Assembly: GCA_031370745.1 (NCBI GenBank)
Contig: JANMQX010000416.1
Coordinates: forward strand, 1 to 8,087
DNA from: JAENVT01 sp031370745
GTDB lineage: Bacteria > Actinomycetota > Acidimicrobiia > Acidimicrobiales > Ilumatobacteraceae
Length of the DNA: 8,087 bases
Direction: 5' to 3'
The notes below the pieces were generated by a model. The model was not told where the DNA came from, did not search any database, and saw only the letters and a program-made list of their open reading frames with translations. A program made the translations under genes and the position numbers. Of this stretch, positions 1 through 5,727 are shown in pieces. Position 1 is the stretch's first letter. Each line of letters begins with the position of its first letter.

Positions 1-16
1 CAGATAGCGTTCGCCC

Positions 17-664
17 GTGCAACGACTTCTGCTGTGCATGTTCAGCGTTGCAGCTCTTTCGGCGTGCGGCAGCCCCACGGTGGCATCCGACGTTCCTGCG
101 GCAGCGCCCCTCGCAACGTCGCCCCTCCCGACGTTGTCGCCATCATCGCCGCCGACCTCGTCGCCCCTCCCAACGTCGCCGCCGACCTCGCCGCCGACCT
201 CGGCGCCCCTCCCGACGTCGTCGCCAACGTCACTCGCCGCGCCGGTCACACCCACAGTTCCTGACTCGCTGGCATTCTCCGCGCCGCGTGTCGGAGGCGG
301 CACTATCGATCTCGGACAGTACGCAGGCAAGCCAGTGCTGCTGTGGTTCTGGGCGCCCACTTGAACGAAGTGCAACCGTGAAGCCCCTTCGGTCGAAGCG
401 GCAAGTCTTCGGTGGGCCGGCAAGGTCCAATTCATCGGCGTCGCCTGGTACGGCGACGACTCCTCGTTCCAAGCCTTCGTCGACAAATACAGCCTGAGCT
501 TTCCGCAGATCAGCGACAATCCGGGCGACGTCTTCGCTCGCTTCGGCGTGCCGTATCAGCCGGCGATGGCAATCATCGACCCTGACGGTACCGTGCATGT
601 TTCCTTGGGCGCAGTCGAGGAATCGGCGTTGGACGCCGCCCTGACCGCAGCAGTTGCCGGATAG
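17..664 (+). CDS. Candidate selenoprotein: lipid-anchored thioredoxin-fold (TlpA/DsbE-like) protein with UxxC active site
   Basis: Probable extracytoplasmic thiol-disulfide oxidoreductase. The GTG start at 17 is the only usable start after the in-frame stop at 5-7. Residues 1-16 form a short lipoprotein signal ending in the lipobox LSAC, with Cys17 as lipidation site. Residues 18-82 are a Pro/Ser/Thr linker, and the thioredoxin fold begins near residue 83. The frame reads LLWFWAPT, then TGA at 362-364 (codon 116), then TKCNREAPSVEA, and stays open to TAG at 662-664. In TlpA/DsbE/DsbF relatives this site reads WFWAPxCxxCxxEAP, so the TGA sits exactly on the first catalytic Cys (U116-T-K-C119). 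The downstream half is typical of the family: FIGVAW, a helix with FVDKYSLSFP, and the cis-Pro loop VPYQPAMAIIDPDG. Full length is 215 residues with Sec. The alternative is a pseudogene made by one Cys-to-stop change. The SECIS-like hairpin and intact downstream frame favour Sec. Confidence 0.75.
121..231 (+). repeat. 42-base tandem repeat encoding a 14-residue Pro/Ser/Thr linker unit
   Basis: The string GCCCCTCCC recurs at 121, 163 and 205, an exact 42-base period, with the third copy partial. Each unit encodes a version of (S/A)PLPT-x-x-P-x-SPPTS. It lies inside the lipoprotein linker between the lipidated Cys and the thioredoxin domain. Such a repeat keeps the reading frame when its copy number changes, so the linker may vary in length between strains. 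A partial related copy starts at 106. Confidence 0.7.
375..413 (+). promoter_or_regulatory. Putative bacterial SECIS hairpin
   Basis: CTTC (387-390) pairs with GAAG (395-398), leaving a four-base tip GGTC (391-394). Below a C-C mismatch (386/399), GCC (383-385) pairs with GGC (400-402). After bulges, AA (381-382) can pair with TT (408-409), and ACCG (375-378) with CGGT (410-413). The tip starts 26 bases after the TGA at 362-364. Known bacterial SECIS elements have an apical loop roughly 16-37 bases after UGA with a G (often GU) that SelB contacts, and the E. coli fdhF loop also carries GGUC. The pairing is seen in the sequence. SelB binding is inferred. Confidence 0.6.
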
Positions 665-674
665 TCGCGGCTCG

Positions 675-941
675 TCAACGGGCGCAGCTGAAGACGCGAT
701 CCATGTAGTCCTGAGTTGCCCGCAACGATCTTGCTGATGCCGAACCCTCCGGCGCCGACCAATGCGACGACGGCGATCAACCCACCGACCATCTTGCCTG
801 TACTGCGCTATCCCTCATGACCGGCAGGCACGAGGGTTGCCATCGGCTCGCCGTCTGGCGGGAAGAACGCCTGCGGGTCGAATTGCGGCGGACCCATTGG
901 TCGGGGCGGTTCGAACGGGTGCCGTCGTTGTTGTTGTCCAC
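675..941 (-). pseudogene. Broken gene for a small proline-rich single-pass membrane protein
   Basis: This fills most of the otherwise gene-free stretch 665-1037. On the minus strand a GTG at 941 follows AAAGG with an 8-base gap and starts MDNNNDGT. Coding quality then moves to another frame reading HPFEPPRPMGPPQFDPQAFF, then PPDGEPMATLVPAGHEG, which meets TAG at 808-810. The same frame continues RSTGK and then a hydrophobic segment, MVGGLIAVVALVGAGGFGIS (from 792). Near 740 the plausible frame returns to that of the GTG, reading TQDYMDRVFSCAR with TGA at 675-677. The implied protein has a Pro-rich cytoplasmic N-terminus, one membrane helix and a short tail. It needs two compensating frameshifts and one amber stop, so it is either decayed or affected by sequence errors. 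Function unknown. It ends 10 bases from the convergent selenoprotein gene. Confidence 0.45.
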
Positions 942-1037
942 TCGAGATGCCTTTCGTCGCACCTGTGATGCACTAGCGGTATCGGTCCCGAATTTCGGCC
1001 GGCAAGTGCAGGTGAATTCAGACGCCTGCGGGCGACA

Positions 1038-1043
1038 TACCCT
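1038..1043 (+). promoter_or_regulatory. -10 box of a leaderless promoter for the SDR39U1 gene
   Basis: TACCCT fits the actinobacterial TAnnnT -10 pattern and lies six bases before ATG 1050, which places the expected transcription start on the start codon. There is no Shine-Dalgarno sequence upstream of that ATG and no clear -35. Confidence 0.5.
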
Positions 1044-1049
1044 GTGCGC

Positions 1050-1946
1050 ATGCGCATCCTCATCTCGGGAGGCAGTGGACTGATCGGTTCGGCCCTCAGC
1101 AATCGTCTCTCAGCCTCTGGTCACACGGTCGTGCGCCTCGTGCGGCGACCGGCAAACGCTGGCGAGCTGACATGGGATCCACGTGCCGGCACGCTCGATC
1201 CTGCCGCCTTTGACAGCTGCGACGCGGTCATCAATTTGTCGGGTGCCGGCATCGGTGAGAAACGATGGACCGAGCAGTACAAGGCCGAGCTCCTGTCGAG
1301 TCGAGTGCTGGCGACCGAGTTGCTCGCCAGAACGATGGCCGGTCTCGATCGCAAGCCGGACGTGTTTCTGTCAGGGTCGGCAGTCGGTTGGTACGGCGAT
1401 CGTGGCGACGAGCGACTCGATGAGCTCTCTGCTCCGGGCGCAGACTTCCTGAGCGATATCTGCCGGCAGTGGGAAGCGGCGACCGTTGCTGCAGAGAAGG
1501 CCGGCATTCGCACGGTCCATCTACGAACCGGCATCGTTCTGTCAGCAGAAGGGGGGGCGCTGAAGAAGCAGCTTCCGCTGTTCAGGCTCGGCCTTGGTGG
1601 AAGGTTCGGCAACGGCCACCAATGGCAGAGCTGGATATCGATCGACGACGAGGTCGGCGCGATCCTTCACCTTTTATCGACCGAGGTCTGCGGAGCGGTG
1701 AACCTCACTGCGCCAAATCCGGTGACGAACAGCGAATTCGCATCGACGCTCGGCGGGGTGCTGCATCGCCCTGCTGTCGTGCCGGTGCCCACCTTTGGTC
1801 CGAAGCTGCTGCTCGGAGGCGAGCTTGTCGACTCCCTGTTGCTCGCCGGTCAGCGCGTCTTGCCGACCGCGTTGCAACGCAGCGGTTACGAGTTCCATCA
1901 CGCCACGTTGGACGTCGCATTACGCGACGTCTTGCATCGCTCGTAA
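1050..1946 (+). CDS. TIGR01777/SDR39U1 family NAD(P)-dependent epimerase-like protein (YfcH-like)
   Basis: Extended short-chain dehydrogenase of 298 residues, close to the family length of about 300. The N-terminus MRILISGGSGLIGSALSNRL carries the GGxGxxG dinucleotide-binding turn of the Rossmann fold. Further family marks are WDP, the INLSGAGI stretch, a KAELLSSR helix, the active-site region SGSAVGWYGDRGDE, RTGIVLSAEGGALKK, and the signature GHQWQSWISIDDEV with the C-terminal domain following (NLTAPNPVTN). The substrate of this family is not known. Old annotations as a SulA-type cell division inhibitor are not supported by the sequence. ATG 1050 is preferred over GTG 1044 because TACCCT lies exactly one leaderless spacing before it. 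The gene stands alone and ends six bases from the convergent VOC gene. Confidence 0.93.
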   Translation: MRILISGGSGLIGSALSNRLSASGHTVVRLVRRPANAGELTWDPRAGTLDPAAFDSCDAVINLSGAGIGEKRWTEQYKAELLSSRVLATELLARTMAGLDRKPDVFLSGSAVGWYGDRGDERLDELSAPGADFLSDICRQWEAATVAAEKAGIRTVHLRTGIVLSAEGGALKKQLPLFRLGLGGRFGNGHQWQSWISIDDEVGAILHLLSTEVCGAVNLTAPNPVTNSEFASTLGGVLHRPAVVPVPTFGPKLLLGGELVDSLLLAGQRVLPTALQRSGYEFHHATLDVALRDVLHRS

Positions 1947-1952
1947 CCGCGC

Positions 1953-2420
1953 TTACTGGTCGGCGGTATCGATCGCCGACCAGCGAGCGAGCTCGGCATC
2001 GAGATCAAGGGGTTCGGTCGATGGTCCGCTGGGCCAATGGTCTTTCGGAACTGCCCACATCACCTCGAACTCGATGCCGTCGGGATCGGCCGCGTACAGA
2101 CTCTTGCTGACACCATGGTCGCTTTCACCGACCAGCGAACCAGCGGCGACCAACTTGGTGCGCAGCGCCGCAAGGTCCTCGATGGTGTTGACCTGCCATG
2201 CCAGGTGGTAGAGCCCGGGTGATTGGGCCGGAGGGAGCTGTCGGTTGCCGACACTGAACACGCCGAGATCATGATCGTTCGTCGAACCATCGGCGCGCAA
2301 GAAGACTGCCTGACTGCCCATGGTGGCCACGGCCTGGAAGCCGAGAACAGTGGTGTAGAACTCGGCGCTGCGTTGCGCATCGCGCACCCACAACACCGCG
2401 TGGTTGAGTCGTCTGATCAT
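1953..2420 (-). CDS. VOC-family (glyoxalase/extradiol dioxygenase-like) protein
   Basis: A 155-residue protein of the vicinal oxygen chelate superfamily with two beta-alpha-beta-beta-beta modules. The first begins RLNHAVLWVRDAQRSAEFYT and runs through VLGF. The second begins GLYHLAWQVNTIEDLAALRT and ends SLYAADPDGIEFEVMW. Likely metal ligands are His7, His72 and Glu119, the usual H-H-E set of glyoxalase I and BphC/CatE-type dioxygenases, so it probably holds a divalent metal. Substrate unknown. It ends in an acidic tail (EPLDLDAELARW). ATG 2420 is chosen because the fold starts at once; the upstream in-frame start at 2447 would add nine uncharacteristic residues. It follows yceI on the same strand with a 27-base gap, so the two are probably cotranscribed. 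Confidence 0.88.
   Translation of the reverse strand: MIRRLNHAVLWVRDAQRSAEFYTTVLGFQAVATMGSQAVFLRADGSTNDHDLGVFSVGNRQLPPAQSPGLYHLAWQVNTIEDLAALRTKLVAAGSLVGESDHGVSKSLYAADPDGIEFEVMWAVPKDHWPSGPSTEPLDLDAELARWSAIDTADQ
1956..1983. terminator. Perfect 10-base-pair hairpin at a convergent gene end
   Basis: CTGGTCGGCG (1956-1965) and CGCCGACCAG (1974-1983) pair perfectly around the eight-base loop GTATCGAT. It starts 10 bases after the SDR39U1 stop and covers the last codons of the opposing VOC gene. There is no T-run on either side, so it may act as a Rho-assisted or stem-only terminator, or protect the mRNA end. The pairing is certain, the role inferred. Confidence 0.45.
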
Positions 2421-2447
2421 GATCTCTGCTTTCTGCGATCGTCGCAA

Positions 2448-2990
2448 TCAGGCCTGTACGGCTTGGATGTCCAACTGGATCTTGACCTTCTCGCCCAGCA
2501 TCACTCCACCGGTCTCGAGGGCGACGTTCCACTCCAAACCCCAGTCCTTGCGGTTGACCTCTGCTTCGGCTGCGAAGCCGGCGCGGGTACCACCCCATGG
2601 ATCCTTGCTGACACCGTCGAACTCGAGTTCGAAGTCGACTGGCTTGGTGATGCCCCTGATCGTCAGATCCGTGTGCAACACGTAGTCGCTGCCCTTGGAA
2701 TCGATGCCGGTGCTCACCAATGTCATGTTCGGGTACTTCTCGACGTCGAAGAAGTCGGGCGACTTGAGGTGGCCGTCACGCGAGTCGTCGCCGGTTGCGA
2801 TCGAACCGACTTCCGCGGTTGCCTCGACCTTCGACTGCATCGGATCTTCCGCGATGGTCAGCGTGCCGGTGAACTGTTGGAACGTGCCGCGGACCTTGCT
2901 GATCATGAGGTGGCGGGCAACGAACTCGATTGACGAGTGGACCGGGTCGACGTTCCAGACGCCGGCCGTGAGATCTGAGATTGAAGACAT
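2448..2990 (-). CDS. YceI family protein (lipocalin-like, isoprenoid-binding fold)
   Basis: A 180-residue YceI/PF04264 protein. It begins TAGVWNVDPVHSSIEFVARH, the family's N-terminal strand signature. The family block RDGHLKSPDFFDVEKYPNMT lies near residues 71-90, followed by TIRGITKPVDFELEF and NRKDWGLEWN. Known members form a small beta-barrel that binds a long isoprenoid or amide in a central channel. There is no signal peptide or lipobox, so this copy is probably cytoplasmic, as is common in actinobacteria, unlike the periplasmic E. coli protein. ATG 2990 is preceded by AGGAG with an 8-base gap. It is transcribed divergently from a MarR regulator under a strong-looking promoter, which suggests control by that regulator. 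The VOC gene follows in the same unit. Confidence 0.95.
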   Translation of the reverse strand: MSSISDLTAGVWNVDPVHSSIEFVARHLMISKVRGTFQQFTGTLTIAEDPMQSKVEATAEVGSIATGDDSRDGHLKSPDFFDVEKYPNMTLVSTGIDSKGSDYVLHTDLTIRGITKPVDFELEFDGVSKDPWGGTRAGFAAEAEVNRKDWGLEWNVALETGGVMLGEKVKIQLDIQAVQA

Positions 2991-3028
2991 TGAAACGACT
3001 CCTTCGGGACGGGATGGAAGCACACTTG

Positions 3029-3042
3029 GTTGCGCTCACAAC
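3029..3042. promoter_or_regulatory. Second palindrome GTTG-N6-CAAC, possible accessory operator
   Basis: Four-base arms around CGCTCA, located just downstream of the yceI -10 on the transcribed side. It shares the GTTGCG half with the palindrome at 3061-3072. The arms are short, so chance is possible; the shared half-site is the main argument. Confidence 0.3.
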
Positions 3043-3043
3043 G

Positions 3044-3072
3044 ATTATAGGATCAATTGCTTGCGGACGCAA
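3044..3072 (-). promoter_or_regulatory. sigma70-type promoter of yceI (TTGCGT, 17 bases, TATAAT)
   Basis: On the minus strand TTGCGT (3067-3072) is separated by exactly 17 bases from a perfect TATAAT (3044-3049), about 55 bases before the yceI start. This is the best consensus promoter in the window. Its -35 lies inside the palindrome at 3061-3072, so a repressor bound there would block it. Confidence 0.65.
3061..3072. promoter_or_regulatory. Palindrome TTGCG-GA-CGCAA, candidate MarR operator
   Basis: Five-base perfect arms around a two-base centre, overlapping the yceI -35 and about 19 bases upstream of the marR -10. The outer half CGCAACC (3068-3074) is repeated in inverse as GGTTGCG at 3028-3034. 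Its position between divergent marR and yceI is the usual place for an autoregulatory MarR site. Binding is inferred. Confidence 0.45.
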
Positions 3073-3090
3073 CCTTATGGCAGAGTCGGG

Positions 3091-3096
3091 TACACT
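3091..3096 (+). promoter_or_regulatory. -10 box of a leaderless promoter for the MarR gene
   Basis: TACACT (TAnnnT type) ends seven bases before ATG 3104, with no Shine-Dalgarno between them, so the transcript probably starts at or next to the start codon. No good -35 is seen. Confidence 0.5.
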
Positions 3097-3103
3097 GGGA
3101 TGC

Positions 3104-3562
3104 ATGGCAACTACCTGGCTGTCGCCGAACGAGATGCGCGCCTGGCGAAATTTCATCGAGGCGGTCAACACCATGACGCCCGCGCTGGAGAACGATCTGG
3201 TTCAGTACGGCCTGACGATGGGCGATTACGAGGTGCTCGTGAGGCTGTCCGAGGCCGACGACCACCGATTGCGAATGTGTGATCTGGCTTCCGTCCTGCA
3301 GCTCTCGCCCAGTGGCCTCACGCGCCGTCTCGACGGGCTCGTGTCGAGCGGATTGGTCGACCGGGTTGCCAGCCCCGCCGATCGGCGGGTGATGTTCGCC
3401 GCCCTGACCGCTGCAGGTCGGGCGAAACTTGCCGAGGCCGCGCCAGATCACGTGGCCAGTGTTCGCAAACGATTCTTCAAAGGGCTCACCCGAGATCAGA
3501 TCCACGAGCTCGGCAACATCTTCGAGACTGTGCGATCCAACCTGACTGCGTGCCCCGAGTGA
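3104..3562 (+). CDS. MarR family transcriptional regulator
   Basis: A 152-residue winged-helix DNA-binding protein. An N-terminal dimerisation helix (residues 8-35) leads into LTMGDYEVLVRLSEADDHRL. The helix-turn-helix is MCDLASVLQLSPSGLTRRLD (58-77), with recognition helix SPSGLTRRLDGLV. The wing follows with the family's D-R-R mark in RVASPADRRVMFAALT (87-102). C-terminal helices (KRFFKGLTRDQIHELGNIFE) complete the dimer. MarR proteins usually repress their own and a divergent gene and respond to small phenolic or oxidising ligands. ATG 3104 fits both the domain start and the TACACT spacing; longer in-frame extensions would run through the promoter. Its stop overlaps the argJ start by four bases. 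The ligand cannot be read from the sequence. Confidence 0.93.
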   Translation: MATTWLSPNEMRAWRNFIEAVNTMTPALENDLVQYGLTMGDYEVLVRLSEADDHRLRMCDLASVLQLSPSGLTRRLDGLVSSGLVDRVASPADRRVMFAALTAAGRAKLAEAAPDHVASVRKRFFKGLTRDQIHELGNIFETVRSNLTACPE

Positions 3563-4710
3563 CAGCGCTGCCCGGCGGGTTTCGCGCCTACGTCGCGAAC
3601 ATCGGCGTCAAGGACACGTCCGACGATTTCGTCGTCGTCGCCGGCGATGCTGTTTGTACGACGGTCGGGGTGTTCACGACGAGCAGCTTCGCCGGACCAA
3701 GCGTGATCGTCAGTCGCGAGCACCTCGCGTCACCCGCAGCGCGAGCGGTCGTCGTGATCTCGAAGAATGCGAATGTCGCCACCGGGATTGCCGGACTGGC
3801 CAATGCTCGCGAGGTTGTGGGCGGCGTTGCCACCGCACTTGGCTGCGCAGCGAACGACGTGTTGATCGCCTCGACCGGTGTGATCGGACGTCAGTACCCG
3901 ATGGATCGGATACGGGCCGGACTTGCGGCCATTCCCTCGCCGCTGCCATGCGGCGACATCGACCCTGTCGCCCGCGGGATCATGACCACCGACAGGGTTC
4001 CCAAGATTGCCGAAACGTTGGTCGGCGCGGCCCGCATCGTCGGAGTCGCCAAAGGCGTCGGGATGATCGAACCGAACATGGCGACCATGATCACCATCTT
4101 GCTGACCGATGCCGCCGTCGCCCCCGACGACCTCGACCCGATCTTCAAGCGAGTCATCGACCGCACGTTCAACTGCGTCTCGATCGACACCGATACTTCG
4201 ACCAGCGATACGGCCATTGTGATGGCCAGTGGAGCGGCGGGCGCCGTCGACCTCGAAGCGTTCGAGCTGGGCTTGTACGATGTCGCATCGTCACTGACGA
4301 AGCAGATCGCGCGCGACGGCGAGGGAGCCGAGAAGCTGATCGAGGTTGCGGTCGACCAGGCAGCTACACCCGAGCAAGCCAAGCGGGTTGCCAAGGCAAT
4401 CGTCAACTCGCCACTCGTGAAGACCGCGGTGCACGGGGCTGACCCGAATTGGGGCCGGGTCGCAATGGCGATCGGCAAGTCGACGACGGCCGACGAGGTC
4501 GATCAGTCGAAGGTCGTCATTCGCTTCGGGGACCAAGAGGTCTATCCAAATCCGGTCGACGAAACAGGTCTCCACGCCCTCGCCGCGTACATGCGCGGTG
4601 AAGAGGTCCGAATCTCGGTCGTTCTCGCTGCGGGCAACTCCTCATCCACCGTATGGGGCTGCGATCTGACCGGCGGCTATGTTCGGATCAACGCCGACTA
4701 CACGACGTAG
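3559..4710 (+). CDS. argJ: Bifunctional ornithine acetyltransferase / N-acetylglutamate synthase ArgJ
   Basis: Cytoplasmic arginine biosynthesis enzyme that moves the acetyl group from N-acetylornithine to glutamate, and in bifunctional forms also makes N-acetylglutamate from acetyl-CoA. It begins TALPGGFRAYVANIGVK. The oxyanion-hole region is IASTGVIGRQYPMDRI, followed by GIMTTDRVPK. The self-cleavage motif KGVGMIEPNMATMI puts the nucleophile at Thr176 (4084-4086), so the alpha chain is about 175 and the beta chain about 208 residues. HGADPNWGRV and the C-terminus GGYVRINADYTT are typical. At 383 residues it is full length. GTG 3559 shares a GTGA overlap with the marR stop, which suggests translational coupling; GTG 3550 is an alternative three codons upstream. 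Whether the enzyme is mono- or bifunctional cannot be told here. No other arg gene is in the window, unlike the common argCJBD cluster. Confidence 0.97.
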   Translation: MTALPGGFRAYVANIGVKDTSDDFVVVAGDAVCTTVGVFTTSSFAGPSVIVSREHLASPAARAVVVISKNANVATGIAGLANAREVVGGVATALGCAANDVLIASTGVIGRQYPMDRIRAGLAAIPSPLPCGDIDPVARGIMTTDRVPKIAETLVGAARIVGVAKGVGMIEPNMATMITILLTDAAVAPDDLDPIFKRVIDRTFNCVSIDTDTSTSDTAIVMASGAAGAVDLEAFELGLYDVASSLTKQIARDGEGAEKLIEVAVDQAATPEQAKRVAKAIVNSPLVKTAVHGADPNWGRVAMAIGKSTTADEVDQSKVVIRFGDQEVYPNPVDETGLHALAAYMRGEEVRISVVLAAGNSSSTVWGCDLTGGYVRINADYTT

Positions 4711-4723
4711 CTCCAGCACCATC

Positions 4724-5698
4724 ATGCCCGCTCTTGAGCATCGTCCGCTTGGTTCATCCGGCCTCGAGGTGTCGCTGTTCGCCCTCGGCTCGTGGCGTAC
4801 ATTCGAGCGGATCCCTCACGACCAAGCACTTGCGGTCATGCGCGAGGCCCGGGAAGCAGGCATCACCTTCCTCGACGACGCTCGCTACAACGACGAGACG
4901 GGTAATGCCCCGATCCCATCCGGGTACAGCGAGATCCTCTTCGGCGAGCTGTTCCGCGAGGCGGAGTGGGTGCGCGACGACGTTGTGGTGTCCAACAAGC
5001 TGTGGTGGGAGTTCTGGCCGGAGCAGGATGCTGCGGCAGAGTTGAACGGGTCGCTCGGGCGAATGGGTCTCGACCACATCGACCTCATTTACACCATGCA
5101 ACCTCCCAAAGGTCTCACCATCGCCCAGCTGGTCGCCCAGGTCGCGGCATTGGTGTCGTCGGGACGGGCCCGATCCTGGGGAGTTGGCAACTGGCCGGCG
5201 GATCAGCTGACCGAGGCCGTGCAGGTTGCGCGCAGCCTCGGGGTGCCGCTACCGGCTGCCGCACAACTGCCCTACAGCCTGGTGCACCCCGACTGGGTGC
5301 AGGACCCGAAGATGGAGGCCGTGCTGGCCGACGCGGACATCGGCCTCGTTGCGTCATACGTGCTCGCCGGGGGAACGCTGACGGGCAAGTACCTGCAGGG
5401 CGAGTCGGGGCGTGCGGCCACCGATCAATCCGCCGCCGCCGTGGCCGGCAAGCAGCGTGCGACCGCCATCGTCGAATTGGCGCGGGAATGGAACGTGTCT
5501 CCCGCCAGTCTTGCCTTCGCATTCGCGCTGTCGCATCCCCGGCTGTCCAGCGTGCTGTTCGGGGCCACCTCCCCCGAACAGGTGCGCGAAAACGTCGCGT
5601 CGCTGGAAGTGTTCGAGTCGCTCGACAACGACCAGCGAGCACGGCTCACGGCCCTGGCCGTAACCCCGCCTGGCCCCGCGGCCCACCGGAATGCATAG
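4724..5698 (+). CDS. Aldo/keto reductase family protein with altered catalytic tetrad
   Basis: A 324-residue TIM-barrel protein of the aldo/keto reductase superfamily, starting LEHRPLGSSGLEVSLFALGSW. The strand-2 region ITFLDDARYND supplies likely Asp51/52 and Tyr55. VVVSNKLWWEFW gives Lys92. The C-terminal NADP-binding motif is SVLFGATSPEQVRENVASLE. Between Tyr55 and Lys92 there is an extra stretch (DETGNAPIPSGYSE), and the tetrad His expected after IDL reads YTMQPP, so that His is absent. The same swap occurs in some other family members (Asn in Kv-beta), so this may be a subfamily trait rather than inactivation. Substrate unknown. ATG 4724, 13 bases after the argJ stop, matches the fold start; the upstream in-frame start at 4679 would overlap argJ. 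Probably cotranscribed with marR-argJ. Confidence 0.9.
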   Translation: MPALEHRPLGSSGLEVSLFALGSWRTFERIPHDQALAVMREAREAGITFLDDARYNDETGNAPIPSGYSEILFGELFREAEWVRDDVVVSNKLWWEFWPEQDAAAELNGSLGRMGLDHIDLIYTMQPPKGLTIAQLVAQVAALVSSGRARSWGVGNWPADQLTEAVQVARSLGVPLPAAAQLPYSLVHPDWVQDPKMEAVLADADIGLVASYVLAGGTLTGKYLQGESGRAATDQSAAAVAGKQRATAIVELAREWNVSPASLAFAFALSHPRLSSVLFGATSPEQVRENVASLEVFESLDNDQRARLTALAVTPPGPAAHRNA

Positions 5699-5727
5699 GT
5701 CGGGCGGCAACTGGGTACATGTAGCGC

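Noticed and set aside
121..231. Possible CRISPR-like array because of regular spacing
   Set aside because: There are no distinct spacers. The units are contiguous, in frame, and encode a Pro/Ser/Thr linker.
17..364. A complete 115-residue proline-rich lipoprotein ending at the TGA
   Set aside because: It would stop in the middle of the thioredoxin active site, while the remaining domain continues in the same frame to 664.
48..497. Arg-rich plus-strand frame through the repeat region
   Set aside because: Its composition is a by-product of the CCG/CGA-rich linker repeat read out of frame. The competing frame has a lipobox and thioredoxin motifs.
230..598. Long minus-strand open frame opposite the thioredoxin domain
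   Set aside because: No family-like sequence. It mirrors the conserved plus-strand protein and runs across both halves of it, which is typical of antisense shadows in GC-rich DNA.
556..674. Extension of the small membrane-protein frame into the selenoprotein 3' end
   Set aside because: The plausible coding frame switches and stops at 675. Beyond that the sequence is antisense to the conserved thioredoxin C-terminus.
1050..1946. Annotation as a SulA-type cell division inhibitor
   Set aside because: The GGSGLIGS turn and GHQWQSWISIDDEV block show an SDR-fold TIGR01777 protein. The SulA label is an old transferred annotation for this family.
2223..2933. 236-codon plus-strand frame opposite yceI and the VOC gene
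   Set aside because: Both opposite genes have clear family signatures. This frame has none and crosses two genes.
3891..4478. 195-codon minus-strand frame inside argJ
   Set aside because: Shadow of a highly conserved enzyme; no recognisable protein features.
4966..5724. 252-codon Gly/Arg-rich plus-strand frame overlapping the aldo/keto reductase
   Set aside because: Composition is that of a shifted frame, and the reductase frame carries all family motifs.
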